Positions 1 through 6,326 of a DNA stretch of 7,047 bases are shown here, piece after piece. Under the pieces are notes generated by a model, which was given only the letters and a program-made list of their open reading frames with translations, was not told the origin of the DNA and ran no database searches. Within the stretch, counting starts at the first letter, position 1. Each line of letters opens with the position of its first letter. The stretch is from Chloroflexota bacterium (lineage in GTDB: Bacteria > Chloroflexota > Anaerolineae > Anaerolineales > UBA4823): assembly GCA_030669775.1 (NCBI GenBank), contig DAOVCZ010000098.1, positions 1 through 7,047 on the forward strand. The letters run 5' to 3'. The translations under genes and the position numbers were made by a program.

Positions 1-1392
1 CAAATCCATTACCCAATTAAACACCGACGTCACCAGGCCGCGCGTTTCAACAGTGGATGCCATCCCATAGATCGGCCCCATGCCTTCAGATGCCTCCGGA
101 TGCTCTTTGACAAACTTGACAGCCTCCGTAAAATCCTCCAGAAAGCGTTCCTTGATCCCCTTTTGGGTGTGGCGCAGGGTAACACACAGATGAACGCTGG
201 GAGGCAGATGCAGACCATTCAAACCCCAATTCCTCTCAGTCATGTATTCCATAATCTGGTAAACATTAAGCGTTTCAGATTGGAAAGCAACCATAAATAG
301 CGGGTCTCCGATTAACTCGATATCCGGTATTTTCCGCATCTCCCGTTTGAGCCAGGCAGTAGTCTCCAGAATCTGCTGTGCAGCATCAAGATAACCTTTC
401 TCCCCCATTGAGACCATGGCTGCCCAGGCAACCGCAATCAACGCACCAGGACGGCTACCAACGAGGGTTGGTGAAATATAAAAACCTCCTGGCCAATCGG
501 TCACCGAGAAATATTGAAAGTGACGTAATTCAGTACCCCGGTAGAGGATCACCGAGGTGCCCTTGGCGGCATAGCCAAATTTATGAGTATCCACAGAGAT
601 CGAGGTCACCCCCGGCAGGCGGAAATCGAATGGCGGCACAGTATAGCCCAGTTTTTCTGCCCAGGGCAAAATGAAGCCACCCAAACAGGCATCCGTGTGG
701 AAGCCGAGCTCGTGCTGGCCCGCCAGCTCGGAGAGCTCTTCGATTGGATCGATGATGCCATGAGGGAAGGGCGGTGCCGATCCAACCAGCGCGATCGTAT
801 TTTCGTTTATCGCCTCCCGTGTCGCCGGGACATCCGCCCGGAAGTCTCCTCCCACAGGAATGCGCACAATCTTTATTCCAAAATACTCCCCCGCTTTTGT
901 GAAGGCAGGGTGAGCAGTGGTCGGTGCAATGATCTCCGGCCCAGTGATACCTTTCGTCTCTCGAGCCCAATCCCGGTAAGTTTTCATCGCCAGCAAGATG
1001 CTCTCGGTGCCGCCAGAGGTGACGGTTCCGACGATTTCGTCTGAGGTTCGGTCAGCGCTCAGCATATTAGCTGTCATTGCGACCACCTCAGCCTCAAATT
1101 TGGATGTGCTTGGCCAAATCTCCGGGTGCAGTGGATTGCTCTGCGAGTTGATCGCATAGACGCGGTTCATAAAATCGATATATGCCTCATTGCCGTGGTA
1201 GACTGCCCCGGAGACAAATCCTCCTTTCCATTTCGAGGCTTCCATTTCCTTGAATTTCTCCATCAGCTCGAGGATTTCCTCACGATCCCTTCCCTTTTCA
1301 GGGAGATAATCATATTTTGCAAATCCTTCTCGGTATGGTTTCAACGTTTTTTCAATTCCAGCCGCCATATCAGCGAACATAGCCGTATCCAT
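1..1392 (-). CDS. Sphingosine-1-phosphate lyase family PLP enzyme (3' end cut by window edge)
   Basis: This is a fold-type I PLP enzyme of the pyridoxal-dependent decarboxylase superfamily, S1P lyase branch. Family members cleave a phosphorylated 2-amino-3-hydroxy compound into phosphoethanolamine and an aldehyde. The frame is open for 464 codons from ATG at 1392 to base 1 with no stop, so the C-terminus lies outside; compared with human SGPL1 from memory, only some 20 residues seem to be missing. Visible motifs are SNPLHPEIWP, the phosphate-binding TSGGTES (T125-S131), HTDACLGG (H232, PLP-contacting D234), and DTHKFGYAAKG with the Schiff-base lysine K271. TDWPGG, SPTLVGSRPG and, near the end, GMGPIYGMA also match the eukaryotic enzymes closely. 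There is no N-terminal membrane anchor, so it should be cytosolic. A GGAGAGG ribosome binding site precedes the ATG. It starts 30 bases after the kinase stop, indicating one operon. The family is secure; the natural substrate is not known. Confidence 0.9.
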   Translation of the reverse strand, partial: MDTAMFADMAAGIEKTLKPYREGFAKYDYLPEKGRDREEILELMEKFKEMEASKWKGGFVSGAVYHGNEAYIDFMNRVYAINSQSNPLHPEIWPSTSKFEAEVVAMTANMLSADRTSDEIVGTVTSGGTESILLAMKTYRDWARETKGITGPEIIAPTTAHPAFTKAGEYFGIKIVRIPVGGDFRADVPATREAINENTIALVGSAPPFPHGIIDPIEELSELAGQHELGFHTDACLGGFILPWAEKLGYTVPPFDFRLPGVTSISVDTHKFGYAAKGTSVILYRGTELRHFQYFSVTDWPGGFYISPTLVGSRPGALIAVAWAAMVSMGEKGYLDAAQQILETTAWLKREMRKIPDIELIGDPLFMVAFQSETLNVYQIMEYMTERNWGLNGLHLPPSVHLCVTLRHTQKGIKERFLEDFTEAVKFVKEHPEASEGMGPIYGMASTVETRGLVTSVFNWVMDL

Positions 1393-1422
1393 TTGAACCT
1401 CTCCACCGTTCTCTAATTTTAA

Positions 1423-2928
1423 TCACCGATTCAGGTCGTGATACAGATCTCGCAAGGCGGGATAAATGCGCCGATATGCGGCGTACTGCCTGTCGTAGAT
1501 ATCTTGGTGACTCGAATCAGGTTCAATAACAAACTCAACCTGCACTAATGACTTGAGCGCCTCAAAAGATGGGTAGATATTCAGACCAATGGCAGCTACT
1601 AAGGCTGCACCGACAGCCAGCCTCTCCCGAGGATCTGGTAGGACTTCCAATTTACAGCCGGTCACATCCGCAATGATCCTGAGCCAGGGTAATCCCTGCG
1701 CCCCTCCACCCAAGACTCGTAAGGTTTCACACTTGATCCCGTACAATTCATCAATTGAATCGATGATCCAGCGCAGATTATAAGCAATCCCTTCATAGAT
1801 CGCGCGTGCCATTTGTTGGCGGGTGCGGTTAATGCTCAGATTGATAAAAGCACCGCGCAGGCTCTCGTCAGGGATCGGACAACGTTCACCAAACATCCAA
1901 GGGGTAAATATCAACCCCCCTGCACCTGGCTCTGCCTGCTCCACATCTCGATCCATCTTAGCCAAACCCTCAGAGTCGAGTTCAGCGCCATACAATTCTC
2001 GCACCGCCCAATCGAGACTGGCTCCGGCAGTCGATGTCTCGCCAAACAGCATAAGCATATCAGGGTCAGCCGATTGAATGGTGGCTAAACCACGCCTGCC
2101 AGTCAACTGCTTGCTGGTCAGAACCCCAATGAATGCTGATGTCCCCAGGTTGAGATACGCATCACCTTCACTTACCGTGCCTGAGCCAACCGCAGCGATC
2201 ATCGGATCACCTGCTCCGCCAAACACAGGTATGTCAGGCAACAACCCTAACTCGTCTGCCGCGACTTGAGTTAATCCCCCAACCTTGTCAATTGAGCGCA
2301 CCAGCTGCGGGAATTTACCTGGGTCTAAACCAAAGAAACGCATCAAAAAGGAATCGAATTTTTTCGTCTTGAAATTAAAGAGTCCTAATCCGCTGGCCAC
2401 ACTCCATTCATAAGCCATCTCGCCGGTTGTCCGGTAAAGCAGATAACCGCTGGCATCCAGGAAGACATCACCTTGATCGTATATTTCCGGTTCATTCCGT
2501 TTCAGCCACAAGTACTTGGGGATCAAATCCTTTCCTGAGGCTGTAGCACCGATTATTTGGGTAAAAACCTTTTCTCCACCAAGCTTGCGCATGATGTAAC
2601 GCGCTTCTTCACCCGCCCGACCATCCATCCAGAAGATGCAAGGTCTCAGCAATTTCCTTTGTGCATCCATGACGACAATATTAGTCATGGTGGTACAGAA
2701 AGCAAGCCCTATTACCTGGTCTGCCTCTATCCTGCTGGCGTCCATTACCCGTTTTGTCGAACGGATAATCGCCTGCCACCAATCTTCGGGATCCTGTTCG
2801 GACCACAGCGGTTGAGGATAGTAAGTTGGGTAACTCTCGAAGGTTGTCCTAAATAGATGACCGTCGATGGTAACGATGGCTGCCTTACAACCGGTAGAAC
2901 TGACATCATAAGTCAACAGGTAGTCCAT
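1423..2928 (-). CDS. FGGY-family carbohydrate kinase, xylulokinase-like
   Basis: This 501-residue protein has full FGGY kinase length and both actin-like ATPase domains. It should transfer the ATP gamma-phosphate to a terminal hydroxyl of a sugar or polyol in the cytosol. Visible motifs are the N-terminal phosphate loop YDVSSTG (D8), SEQDPEDWW (43-51), a YLLYRTTGE segment, catalytic-base motif GGAGDP with D241 (equivalent to D233 of E. coli XylB), LGTSAF, PWMFGERCP and the adenosine-binding GGGAQG from residue 407. Where XylB has its substrate-contacting MHG, this protein reads CTTMTN (78-83), so D-xylulose is doubtful as substrate and I give no gene symbol. ATG at 2928 is supported by GAGG at 2935-2938. 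It is the first gene of an operon with the downstream S1P-lyase homologue, whose substrate it may produce; that link is inference from gene order. Confidence 0.9.
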   Translation of the reverse strand: MDYLLTYDVSSTGCKAAIVTIDGHLFRTTFESYPTYYPQPLWSEQDPEDWWQAIIRSTKRVMDASRIEADQVIGLAFCTTMTNIVVMDAQRKLLRPCIFWMDGRAGEEARYIMRKLGGEKVFTQIIGATASGKDLIPKYLWLKRNEPEIYDQGDVFLDASGYLLYRTTGEMAYEWSVASGLGLFNFKTKKFDSFLMRFFGLDPGKFPQLVRSIDKVGGLTQVAADELGLLPDIPVFGGAGDPMIAAVGSGTVSEGDAYLNLGTSAFIGVLTSKQLTGRRGLATIQSADPDMLMLFGETSTAGASLDWAVRELYGAELDSEGLAKMDRDVEQAEPGAGGLIFTPWMFGERCPIPDESLRGAFINLSINRTRQQMARAIYEGIAYNLRWIIDSIDELYGIKCETLRVLGGGAQGLPWLRIIADVTGCKLEVLPDPRERLAVGAALVAAIGLNIYPSFEALKSLVQVEFVIEPDSSHQDIYDRQYAAYRRIYPALRDLYHDLNR

Positions 2929-2979
2929 AGAATGCCTCGCAGGATATCGGATTGTGGATGGCCATTACCAGCTAGAAAC

Positions 2980-3010
2980 AATATAGTAAATTGTACAATT
3001 AAAATCCCAA
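2980..3010 (-). promoter_or_regulatory. Candidate promoter of the kinase-lyase operon
   Basis: Reading the minus strand, TTGGGA (3010-3005) and TATATT (2985-2980) resemble -35 and -10 elements. The spacing of 19 bases is long; CTATAT one base upstream gives 18. Transcription would start near 2973 and give a leader of roughly 45 bases before the kinase ATG. A perfect palindrome lies inside the spacer, as expected for a repressor site. The elements are weak matches, so the assignment is tentative. Confidence 0.4.
2989..3000. promoter_or_regulatory. Palindromic candidate operator AATTGTACAATT
   Basis: This is a perfect 12-base inverted repeat without spacer, located between the candidate -35 and -10 of the kinase-lyase operon. 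The TTGTACAA core is the kind of short palindrome bound by GntR-type and similar dimeric regulators. No regulator gene for this operon is in the window. The palindrome is seen directly; the operator role is inferred from position. Confidence 0.4.
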
Positions 3011-3086
3011 CCTTGCTAACTCTCCTCATTACCAGGTTTTCATGAATCCAGATCTTAATAATGGATATTTTGGTAATTTTGTCGAT

Positions 3087-3092
3087 TATAAT
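3087..3092 (+). promoter_or_regulatory. -10 element of the lipoprotein gene
   Basis: A consensus TATAAT stands 32 bases before the TTG start codon of the lipoprotein gene, giving a predicted start of transcription near 3099 and a short 5' leader that still holds the ribosome binding site. No good -35 hexamer is seen at the usual distance (about 3063-3070 is only A+T-rich), so the promoter may be weak or activator-dependent. Confidence 0.45.
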
Positions 3093-3111
3093 TCTCCGAA
3101 CCATCCACTCC

Positions 3112-3116
3112 AGGAG
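3112..3116 (+). promoter_or_regulatory. Ribosome binding site AGGAG deciding a TTG start
   Basis: AGGAG lies 8 bases before TTG at 3125. No in-frame ATG lies near, and the signal peptide begins directly after the TTG, so this site settles the start of the lipoprotein gene. Confidence 0.7.
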
Positions 3117-3124
3117 ACCAAGAT

Positions 3125-4063
3125 TTGAAGTCAATCACCGTTGATCGAACAAACCGCATCTTTATTTACCTGCTTTTCATATTGATTTTTACTGGCTGCA
3201 GTTCCGGTTCACCCACAAAGATAGCTGCTGTGGATTATGACTCTATACCCGGTGCTACAGTTGAACCTTCTCCCAAACCGTCATCCACTCCGACCCAACC
3301 CACACCGACAGAAACTACTCCTCCACCCACACCAACAATGACACCTACCAGTACGAGCACCAGCACTCCCACTCCAACCAGCGAACCAGCTTCAATCGTC
3401 GTCAATCAAAATTCCGCCTGCCGAACTGGACCTGGGTTGGTGTATGACATCCGGGCTTACCTCTCAGAAGGCGCTGTTCCTGTCCTGCTTGGGCACACTC
3501 ATGATAATTCCTGGTGGACAGTGGAAGAACCAGAATTCAAAGCGATTTGTTGGGTATCAACTGAATTTGTCTCGGTTCAAGGAGATTTGGAAAATATTGC
3601 AATTCTGACACCAGCGCCAACTCCCACTCTTGTACCAACGCCAACCCCAAATCAAAAAGGCATGAAGATATTTCTTGTCGCCCTGAACACGGGTGGTCCT
3701 TTTGGCTGCGGTGATGGCTTAGTTTATTATTACACTGGTAAGAAACGTACCGGTGACGTTGAAAGAGACATTTCAGCGGCTCTTAATGCGCTCTTAAAAA
3801 TAAGAACCAAGTATGTCGGAGATTACTATAATCCAACCTACAATGCCCATCTGCATGTAAAAAACGTGGAAGTTAATCAGGCCACTGGAAGGGTTGTGAT
3901 ATATCTTGCTGGATCAATCCCAAAACCCGCCGATGTATGCGAAGCCAAACGGATTCACGACCAGGTTTGGGAAACTGCCAGACAGATATCTGGATATCGG
4001 GATGTAGGTATTCATGTGGGTAATAAACTGCTTGGAGACCTGATCGCTGTGGGCGATCGATAA
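3125..4063 (+). CDS. Secreted lipoprotein with SH3b domain and GerMN-like C-terminal domain
   Basis: This 312-residue envelope protein begins with TTG. Residues 1-24 form a lipoprotein signal peptide: a hydrophobic stretch from 12 to 23 and the lipobox FTG-C with acylated C25. A Pro/Thr/Ser-rich linker spans about 44-89. An SH3b-like domain follows (about 90-150) with the typical ACRTGPG...YDIRAYL start and CWVS end; such domains usually bind peptidoglycan or other wall polymers. A second Pro/Thr linker (162-178) leads to a C-terminal region (180-312) resembling the GerMN domain: a stretch on 1-2 residues of YYY-TG, a helix ISAALNALL, and VEVNQATGRVVIYLAG. The GerMN call is by pattern and less sure than SH3b. 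No catalytic residues are recognised. It is transcribed alone, divergent from the kinase-lyase operon and convergent with aspS, so the neighbours do not reveal its role. Confidence 0.8.
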   Translation: MKSITVDRTNRIFIYLLFILIFTGCSSGSPTKIAAVDYDSIPGATVEPSPKPSSTPTQPTPTETTPPPTPTMTPTSTSTSTPTPTSEPASIVVNQNSACRTGPGLVYDIRAYLSEGAVPVLLGHTHDNSWWTVEEPEFKAICWVSTEFVSVQGDLENIAILTPAPTPTLVPTPTPNQKGMKIFLVALNTGGPFGCGDGLVYYYTGKKRTGDVERDISAALNALLKIRTKYVGDYYNPTYNAHLHVKNVEVNQATGRVVIYLAGSIPKPADVCEAKRIHDQVWETARQISGYRDVGIHVGNKLLGDLIAVGDR

Positions 4064-4083
4064 CCACGATCAAGCGGATAATT

Positions 4084-4118
4084 AAAGCCTCCCGTGAATG
4101 AAATCTCGGGAGGCTTTT
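4084..4118 (+). terminator. Intrinsic terminator after the lipoprotein gene
   Basis: An 11-base-pair perfect stem, AAAGCCTCCCG (4084-4094) with CGGGAGGCTTT (4107-4117), encloses a 12-base loop and runs into TTTT on the plus strand. It lies 20 bases after the lipoprotein stop. On the minus strand the stem is followed by TTTAATTAT, so it may also stop aspS transcripts, making it a likely bidirectional terminator between convergent genes. Confidence 0.85.
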
Positions 4119-4357
4119 CGATTTAGAAAAGGAAATACCCCACCGTGTCGTGTGCAGCTAAGTTCTGAACCTGCCTTCGCAGGGTGGGTCCCGCCTCGCC
4201 AGCTCCGCCTTGGCTCAGGCCTATCGCGTCACTGTCGTAAGTCTGAGACCCATAAAGTGTGTGTTGGCTCAGAACCGGATTGCGGCAGCACGCACACAGC
4301 AGGGTCAATATTTTTATACCACAGAATGAACTGCTTGAGTAGACAAAACTGATAACT
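4119..4357. other. Non-coding spacer with G+C-rich structured segment
   Basis: No credible gene is seen between the terminator and the aspS stop. Bases about 4140-4290 are more G+C-rich than their surroundings and contain a small hairpin, CCTGC-CTTC-GCAGG near 4170-4183. They also contain related words of opposite orientation (GTTCTGAACC near 4161 and GGCTCAGAACC near 4266). This could be a dispersed repeat remnant or a structured 3' untranslated region of aspS. I found no tRNA, and the short open frames here lack ribosome binding sites and domain character. Confidence 0.35.
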
Positions 4358-6124
4358 CTAATCAACGACCCGTAAATGTAATTCCCGCAGCTGTTTGCTC
4401 TCCACAACTGAAGGTGCATCGGCCATCACATCCCGCGCGGTCTGGTTTTTGGGGAAGGCGATCACCTCCCGGATGTTCGGTTCAACTGCTAAAACCATAC
4501 ACAGCCGGTCTATCCCTGGTGCTATGCCGCCATGTGGTGGAGTCCCATATTCAAATGCTTCCAGCATGTGTCCGAAACGTTCGGTGGCCACGTCAGGATC
4601 CAGTCCGATCAGCTTGAAGACTTTCTCCTGCAGCTCCCGGTTGTGAATCCTGATCGAACCTCCGCCGACTTCGTAATCATTGACCACCATATCATATTGC
4701 TGGCCACGAGCTTTCTCCGGCTCACTGTCCAATAAGGGCACATCTTCTGGTACCGGGGAGGTAAAGAGGTGATGGCTGGGATCCCAGCGTTCTTCATCTT
4801 CATTCCAGACCACAAAAGGAAAATCTACGATCCAGCAGAACGCTAACACATTCGGGTCTCTCAAATCAAGGCGATCTGCTAACATCACTCGCAATCGTCC
4901 CAAGGATTCGTAGACCACTTCCGCTCGATCAGCCACAAAGAGCAGCAGATCTCCGGGTTTTGCATCAAAGCGGGTCAGAATGGTCTGCACATTATCTTCC
5001 GATAGAAACTTAGCGAAAGACGATCGCTGTTCTCCTTCTGATGTGATCGCCAGGTACGCCAAACCTCTAGCGCCAAACTGGCTTACATACTCGACCAACT
5101 CATTTATCTGCTTGCGGCTGTAATCTCCCAGACCGCTGGCATTCAAACCACGCACATGCCCTCCGCTCGCTACAGCATTTTCAAACACCTTAAAACCACT
5201 TTCGCTGGCAAGATCGGTGATATCTTGCAGTTCCATCCCAAAACGCATATCTGGATTGTCTTTACCAAAGCGCTGCATGGCTTCCTGGTAGGTCAAGCGC
5301 GGCCAAGGGCTGGCCAACAATTTTCTCTCCGGGACCACTTCAGCTACCAGTTTGGTGAACATATCCTCGGTCAATGCCATGATGTCTTCCCGATCAGCGA
5401 AGGACATCTCGAGATCGAGCTGGGTGAATTCCGGTTGGCGATCCCCACGTTGATCCTCATCACGGAAACAGCGTGCGATCTGAAAATAGCGCTCCAAGCC
5501 AGCAACCATCAGCAGCTGCTTCAGCTGTTGGGGAGATTGAGGTAAGGCATAGAATTCGCCTGGGTGCACCCTGGATGGTACCAGGTAATCGCGCGCCCCT
5601 TCTGGAGTCGTGTTAAACAATATTGGGGTTTCAATGTCCAAGAATCCTTGTTGGTCAAGATAATCCCGAATGAATTTAACTACCCGGTGTCGGATTACCA
5701 GATTCTGAGCCATACGCTCGTGACGTAAATCCAAATAGCGATAACGCAGCCTGGTCTGCTCATCCACCTCTTCTTCTTTGTTGATCGGAAATGGTGGTGT
5801 TTTCGCCGGGTTGAGCACCTTGAGTTCACGTACTTCGACTTCAATCTCCCCAGTGGGCAGATTGGGATTTTCCATGCCAGCAGGACGCTTACGCACTACC
5901 CCCTGTACCTGGATCACCCACTCAATACGTAACGGAACTGCTTCCTGATGGACTTGCGGAGAATTATCCGGATTAAAGACTACCTGAACGATCCCAGAAC
6001 GATCACGCAGATCGATGAAAGTCACTCCCCCGTGATCTCTGCGTCGGTTTACCCAACCAGCCAGGGTAAGCGATTGGTTTTCATCCGACAATCTTAATTC
6101 TCCACAATTGTGGGTTTTTTGCAT
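4358..6124 (-). CDS. aspS: Aspartyl-tRNA synthetase, bacterial type
   Basis: This class II synthetase attaches Asp to tRNA-Asp in the cytosol. With the chosen start it has 588 residues, close to the 590 of E. coli. Domains in order: OB-fold anticodon-binding domain (about 1-110, with GWVNRRRDHGGVTFIDLRDR), class II core with LVPSRVHPGEFYALPQSPQ, and motif 2 FRDEDQRGDRQPEFTQ (F220, ATP-contacting R221). The bacterial GAD insertion begins near 293, and motif 3 is GGIAPGIDRL (R540). ATG at 6124 is chosen because GGAGG (6131-6135) lies six bases upstream and the protein then aligns with the family N-terminus (MQKTHNCGELRLS). The frame stays open 24 codons further to a TTG, but that lies in the attenuator hairpin. 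His31 replaces the Leu of E. coli-type discriminating enzymes, hinting that tRNA-Asn is charged too; at the second position I recall as diagnostic (Gly83 of Pseudomonas) there is Glu, so this is open. Expression is likely governed by the upstream attenuator. Confidence 0.97.
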   Translation of the reverse strand: MQKTHNCGELRLSDENQSLTLAGWVNRRRDHGGVTFIDLRDRSGIVQVVFNPDNSPQVHQEAVPLRIEWVIQVQGVVRKRPAGMENPNLPTGEIEVEVRELKVLNPAKTPPFPINKEEEVDEQTRLRYRYLDLRHERMAQNLVIRHRVVKFIRDYLDQQGFLDIETPILFNTTPEGARDYLVPSRVHPGEFYALPQSPQQLKQLLMVAGLERYFQIARCFRDEDQRGDRQPEFTQLDLEMSFADREDIMALTEDMFTKLVAEVVPERKLLASPWPRLTYQEAMQRFGKDNPDMRFGMELQDITDLASESGFKVFENAVASGGHVRGLNASGLGDYSRKQINELVEYVSQFGARGLAYLAITSEGEQRSSFAKFLSEDNVQTILTRFDAKPGDLLLFVADRAEVVYESLGRLRVMLADRLDLRDPNVLAFCWIVDFPFVVWNEDEERWDPSHHLFTSPVPEDVPLLDSEPEKARGQQYDMVVNDYEVGGGSIRIHNRELQEKVFKLIGLDPDVATERFGHMLEAFEYGTPPHGGIAPGIDRLCMVLAVEPNIREVIAFPKNQTARDVMADAPSVVESKQLRELHLRVVD

Positions 6125-6130
6125 CTTTCT

Positions 6131-6135
6131 CCTCC
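6131..6135 (-). promoter_or_regulatory. Ribosome binding site of aspS
   Basis: GGAGG on the minus strand stands six bases before ATG at 6124. It is the strongest Shine-Dalgarno match in the window, and it decides between this start and the open frame that continues upstream. Confidence 0.8.
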
Positions 6136-6155
6136 AGATATACTGATTTCCTGCA

Positions 6156-6177
6156 TTGGGTATGCGTACATACCCAA
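6156..6177 (-). other. Perfect 9-bp hairpin between attenuator and aspS
   Basis: On the minus strand TTGGGTATG and CATACCCAA pair perfectly around the loop TACG, a UNCG-type tetraloop in RNA. The hairpin begins in the last two bases of the attenuator U tract and ends about 20 bases before the aspS ribosome binding site. It could protect the 5' end of the readthrough message, tune termination, or be a protein-binding palindrome in DNA. Confidence 0.55.
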
Positions 6178-6211
6178 AATAAAACGCCCTCCGCAATTAA
6201 TGCGTCGGGCG
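6176..6211 (-). terminator. Attenuator terminator in the aspS leader (pairing 3:4)
   Basis: On the minus strand CGCCCGACGCA (6211-6201) pairs with TGCGGAGGGCG (6195-6185) around a TTAAT loop. There are five outer pairs, a tandem G-A/A-G mismatch that can form sheared pairs, then four inner pairs. The stem runs straight into TTTTATTTT (6184-6176). Its position, 56 bases before the aspS start rather than directly after the upstream gene, and the competing upstream arm point to regulated termination. It could still act as a plain terminator for the regulator gene, but that gene ends 263 bases earlier. Confidence 0.85.
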
Positions 6212-6227
6212 GAATGTTAACGACGCA
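6201..6227 (-). promoter_or_regulatory. Antiterminator stem of the aspS leader (pairing 2:3)
   Basis: TGCGTCG (6227-6221) is perfectly complementary to CGACGCA (6207-6201), with a 13-base loop. The second arm is the inner half of the terminator's 5' arm, so this hairpin and the terminator cannot coexist. Formation of this stem would let polymerase read into aspS. Confidence 0.75.
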
Positions 6228-6255
6228 GTAAATCTAATCCACAGATAGCGCGTTA
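6218..6255 (-). promoter_or_regulatory. Pause/anti-antiterminator stem of the aspS leader (pairing 1:2)
   Basis: TAACGCGC (6255-6248), inside the last codons of the leader peptide, pairs with GCGTCGTTA (6226-6218) through eight pairs and one bulged T at 6223. It competes for the same arm as the antiterminator. Arm 1 overlaps leader codons 24-27 and begins within the Asp24 codon and covers the Asn25 codon, which is where a stalled ribosome would have to sit to free arm 2. Confidence 0.65.
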
Positions 6256-6326
6256 TCCCCGACCCAACGAATATCGGTATTATCGGGATTCAAATTACTA
6301 GGGAAAGCGTTGATTATGAGTGTCAT
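6234..6326 (-). CDS. aspS leader peptide, Asp/Asn-rich, 30 residues
   Basis: This short open frame runs from ATG at 6326 to TAG at 6236-6234 and encodes 30 residues. Four are Asp (positions 15, 18, 24, 30, all GAT) and five are Asn (6, 11, 13, 16, 25). The last sense codon is Asp, directly before the stop, and DN occurs twice (15-16 and 24-25). It lies between a good -10 promoter element and an attenuator-type set of hairpins, as leader peptides of amino-acid biosynthesis operons do. The presumed role is to sense charging of tRNA-Asp, and possibly tRNA-Asn, through ribosome stalling. The ribosome binding site is weak: only GAG six bases before ATG. It is too short for homology evidence, so the call rests on composition and arrangement. 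Confidence 0.7.
   Translation of the reverse strand: MTLIINAFPSNLNPDNTDIRWVGDNALSVD

Larger units (their letters stand above)
2964..3077. repeat. Three copies of ATTACCA in the divergent promoter region
   Basis: ATTACCA occurs on the plus strand at 2964-2970 and 3028-3034. Both of these copies sit in the longer word CATTACCAG. It occurs inverted as TGGTAAT at 3071-3077. The second and third copies form a spaced inverted repeat, and the third lies just upstream of the -10 of the lipoprotein gene. They could be half-sites for a regulator of one or both divergent genes, or chance in A+T-rich DNA. Confidence 0.3.

Noticed and set aside
583..1044. Plus-strand open frame of 153 codons
   Set aside because: It lies antisense to the clearly conserved S1P-lyase-family gene and has no domain character.
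4140..4330. tRNA or small structured RNA gene
   Set aside because: No cloverleaf with acceptor, T arm and CCA-compatible end could be drawn; only a short 5-bp hairpin is visible.
4098..4419. Open frames on both strands in the aspS-lipoprotein spacer
   Set aside because: They overlap the terminator or the aspS 3' end, lack ribosome binding sites and show no protein-like composition.
5156..5545. Plus-strand open frame of 129 codons
   Set aside because: It is antisense to the conserved core of aspS; its length follows from the codon use of the real gene.
6125..6196. Upstream extension of aspS to a TTG at 6196 (24 extra codons)
   Set aside because: The TTG lies in the attenuator hairpin, has no ribosome binding site and adds residues absent from AspRS proteins, whereas ATG at 6124 has a strong GGAGG.
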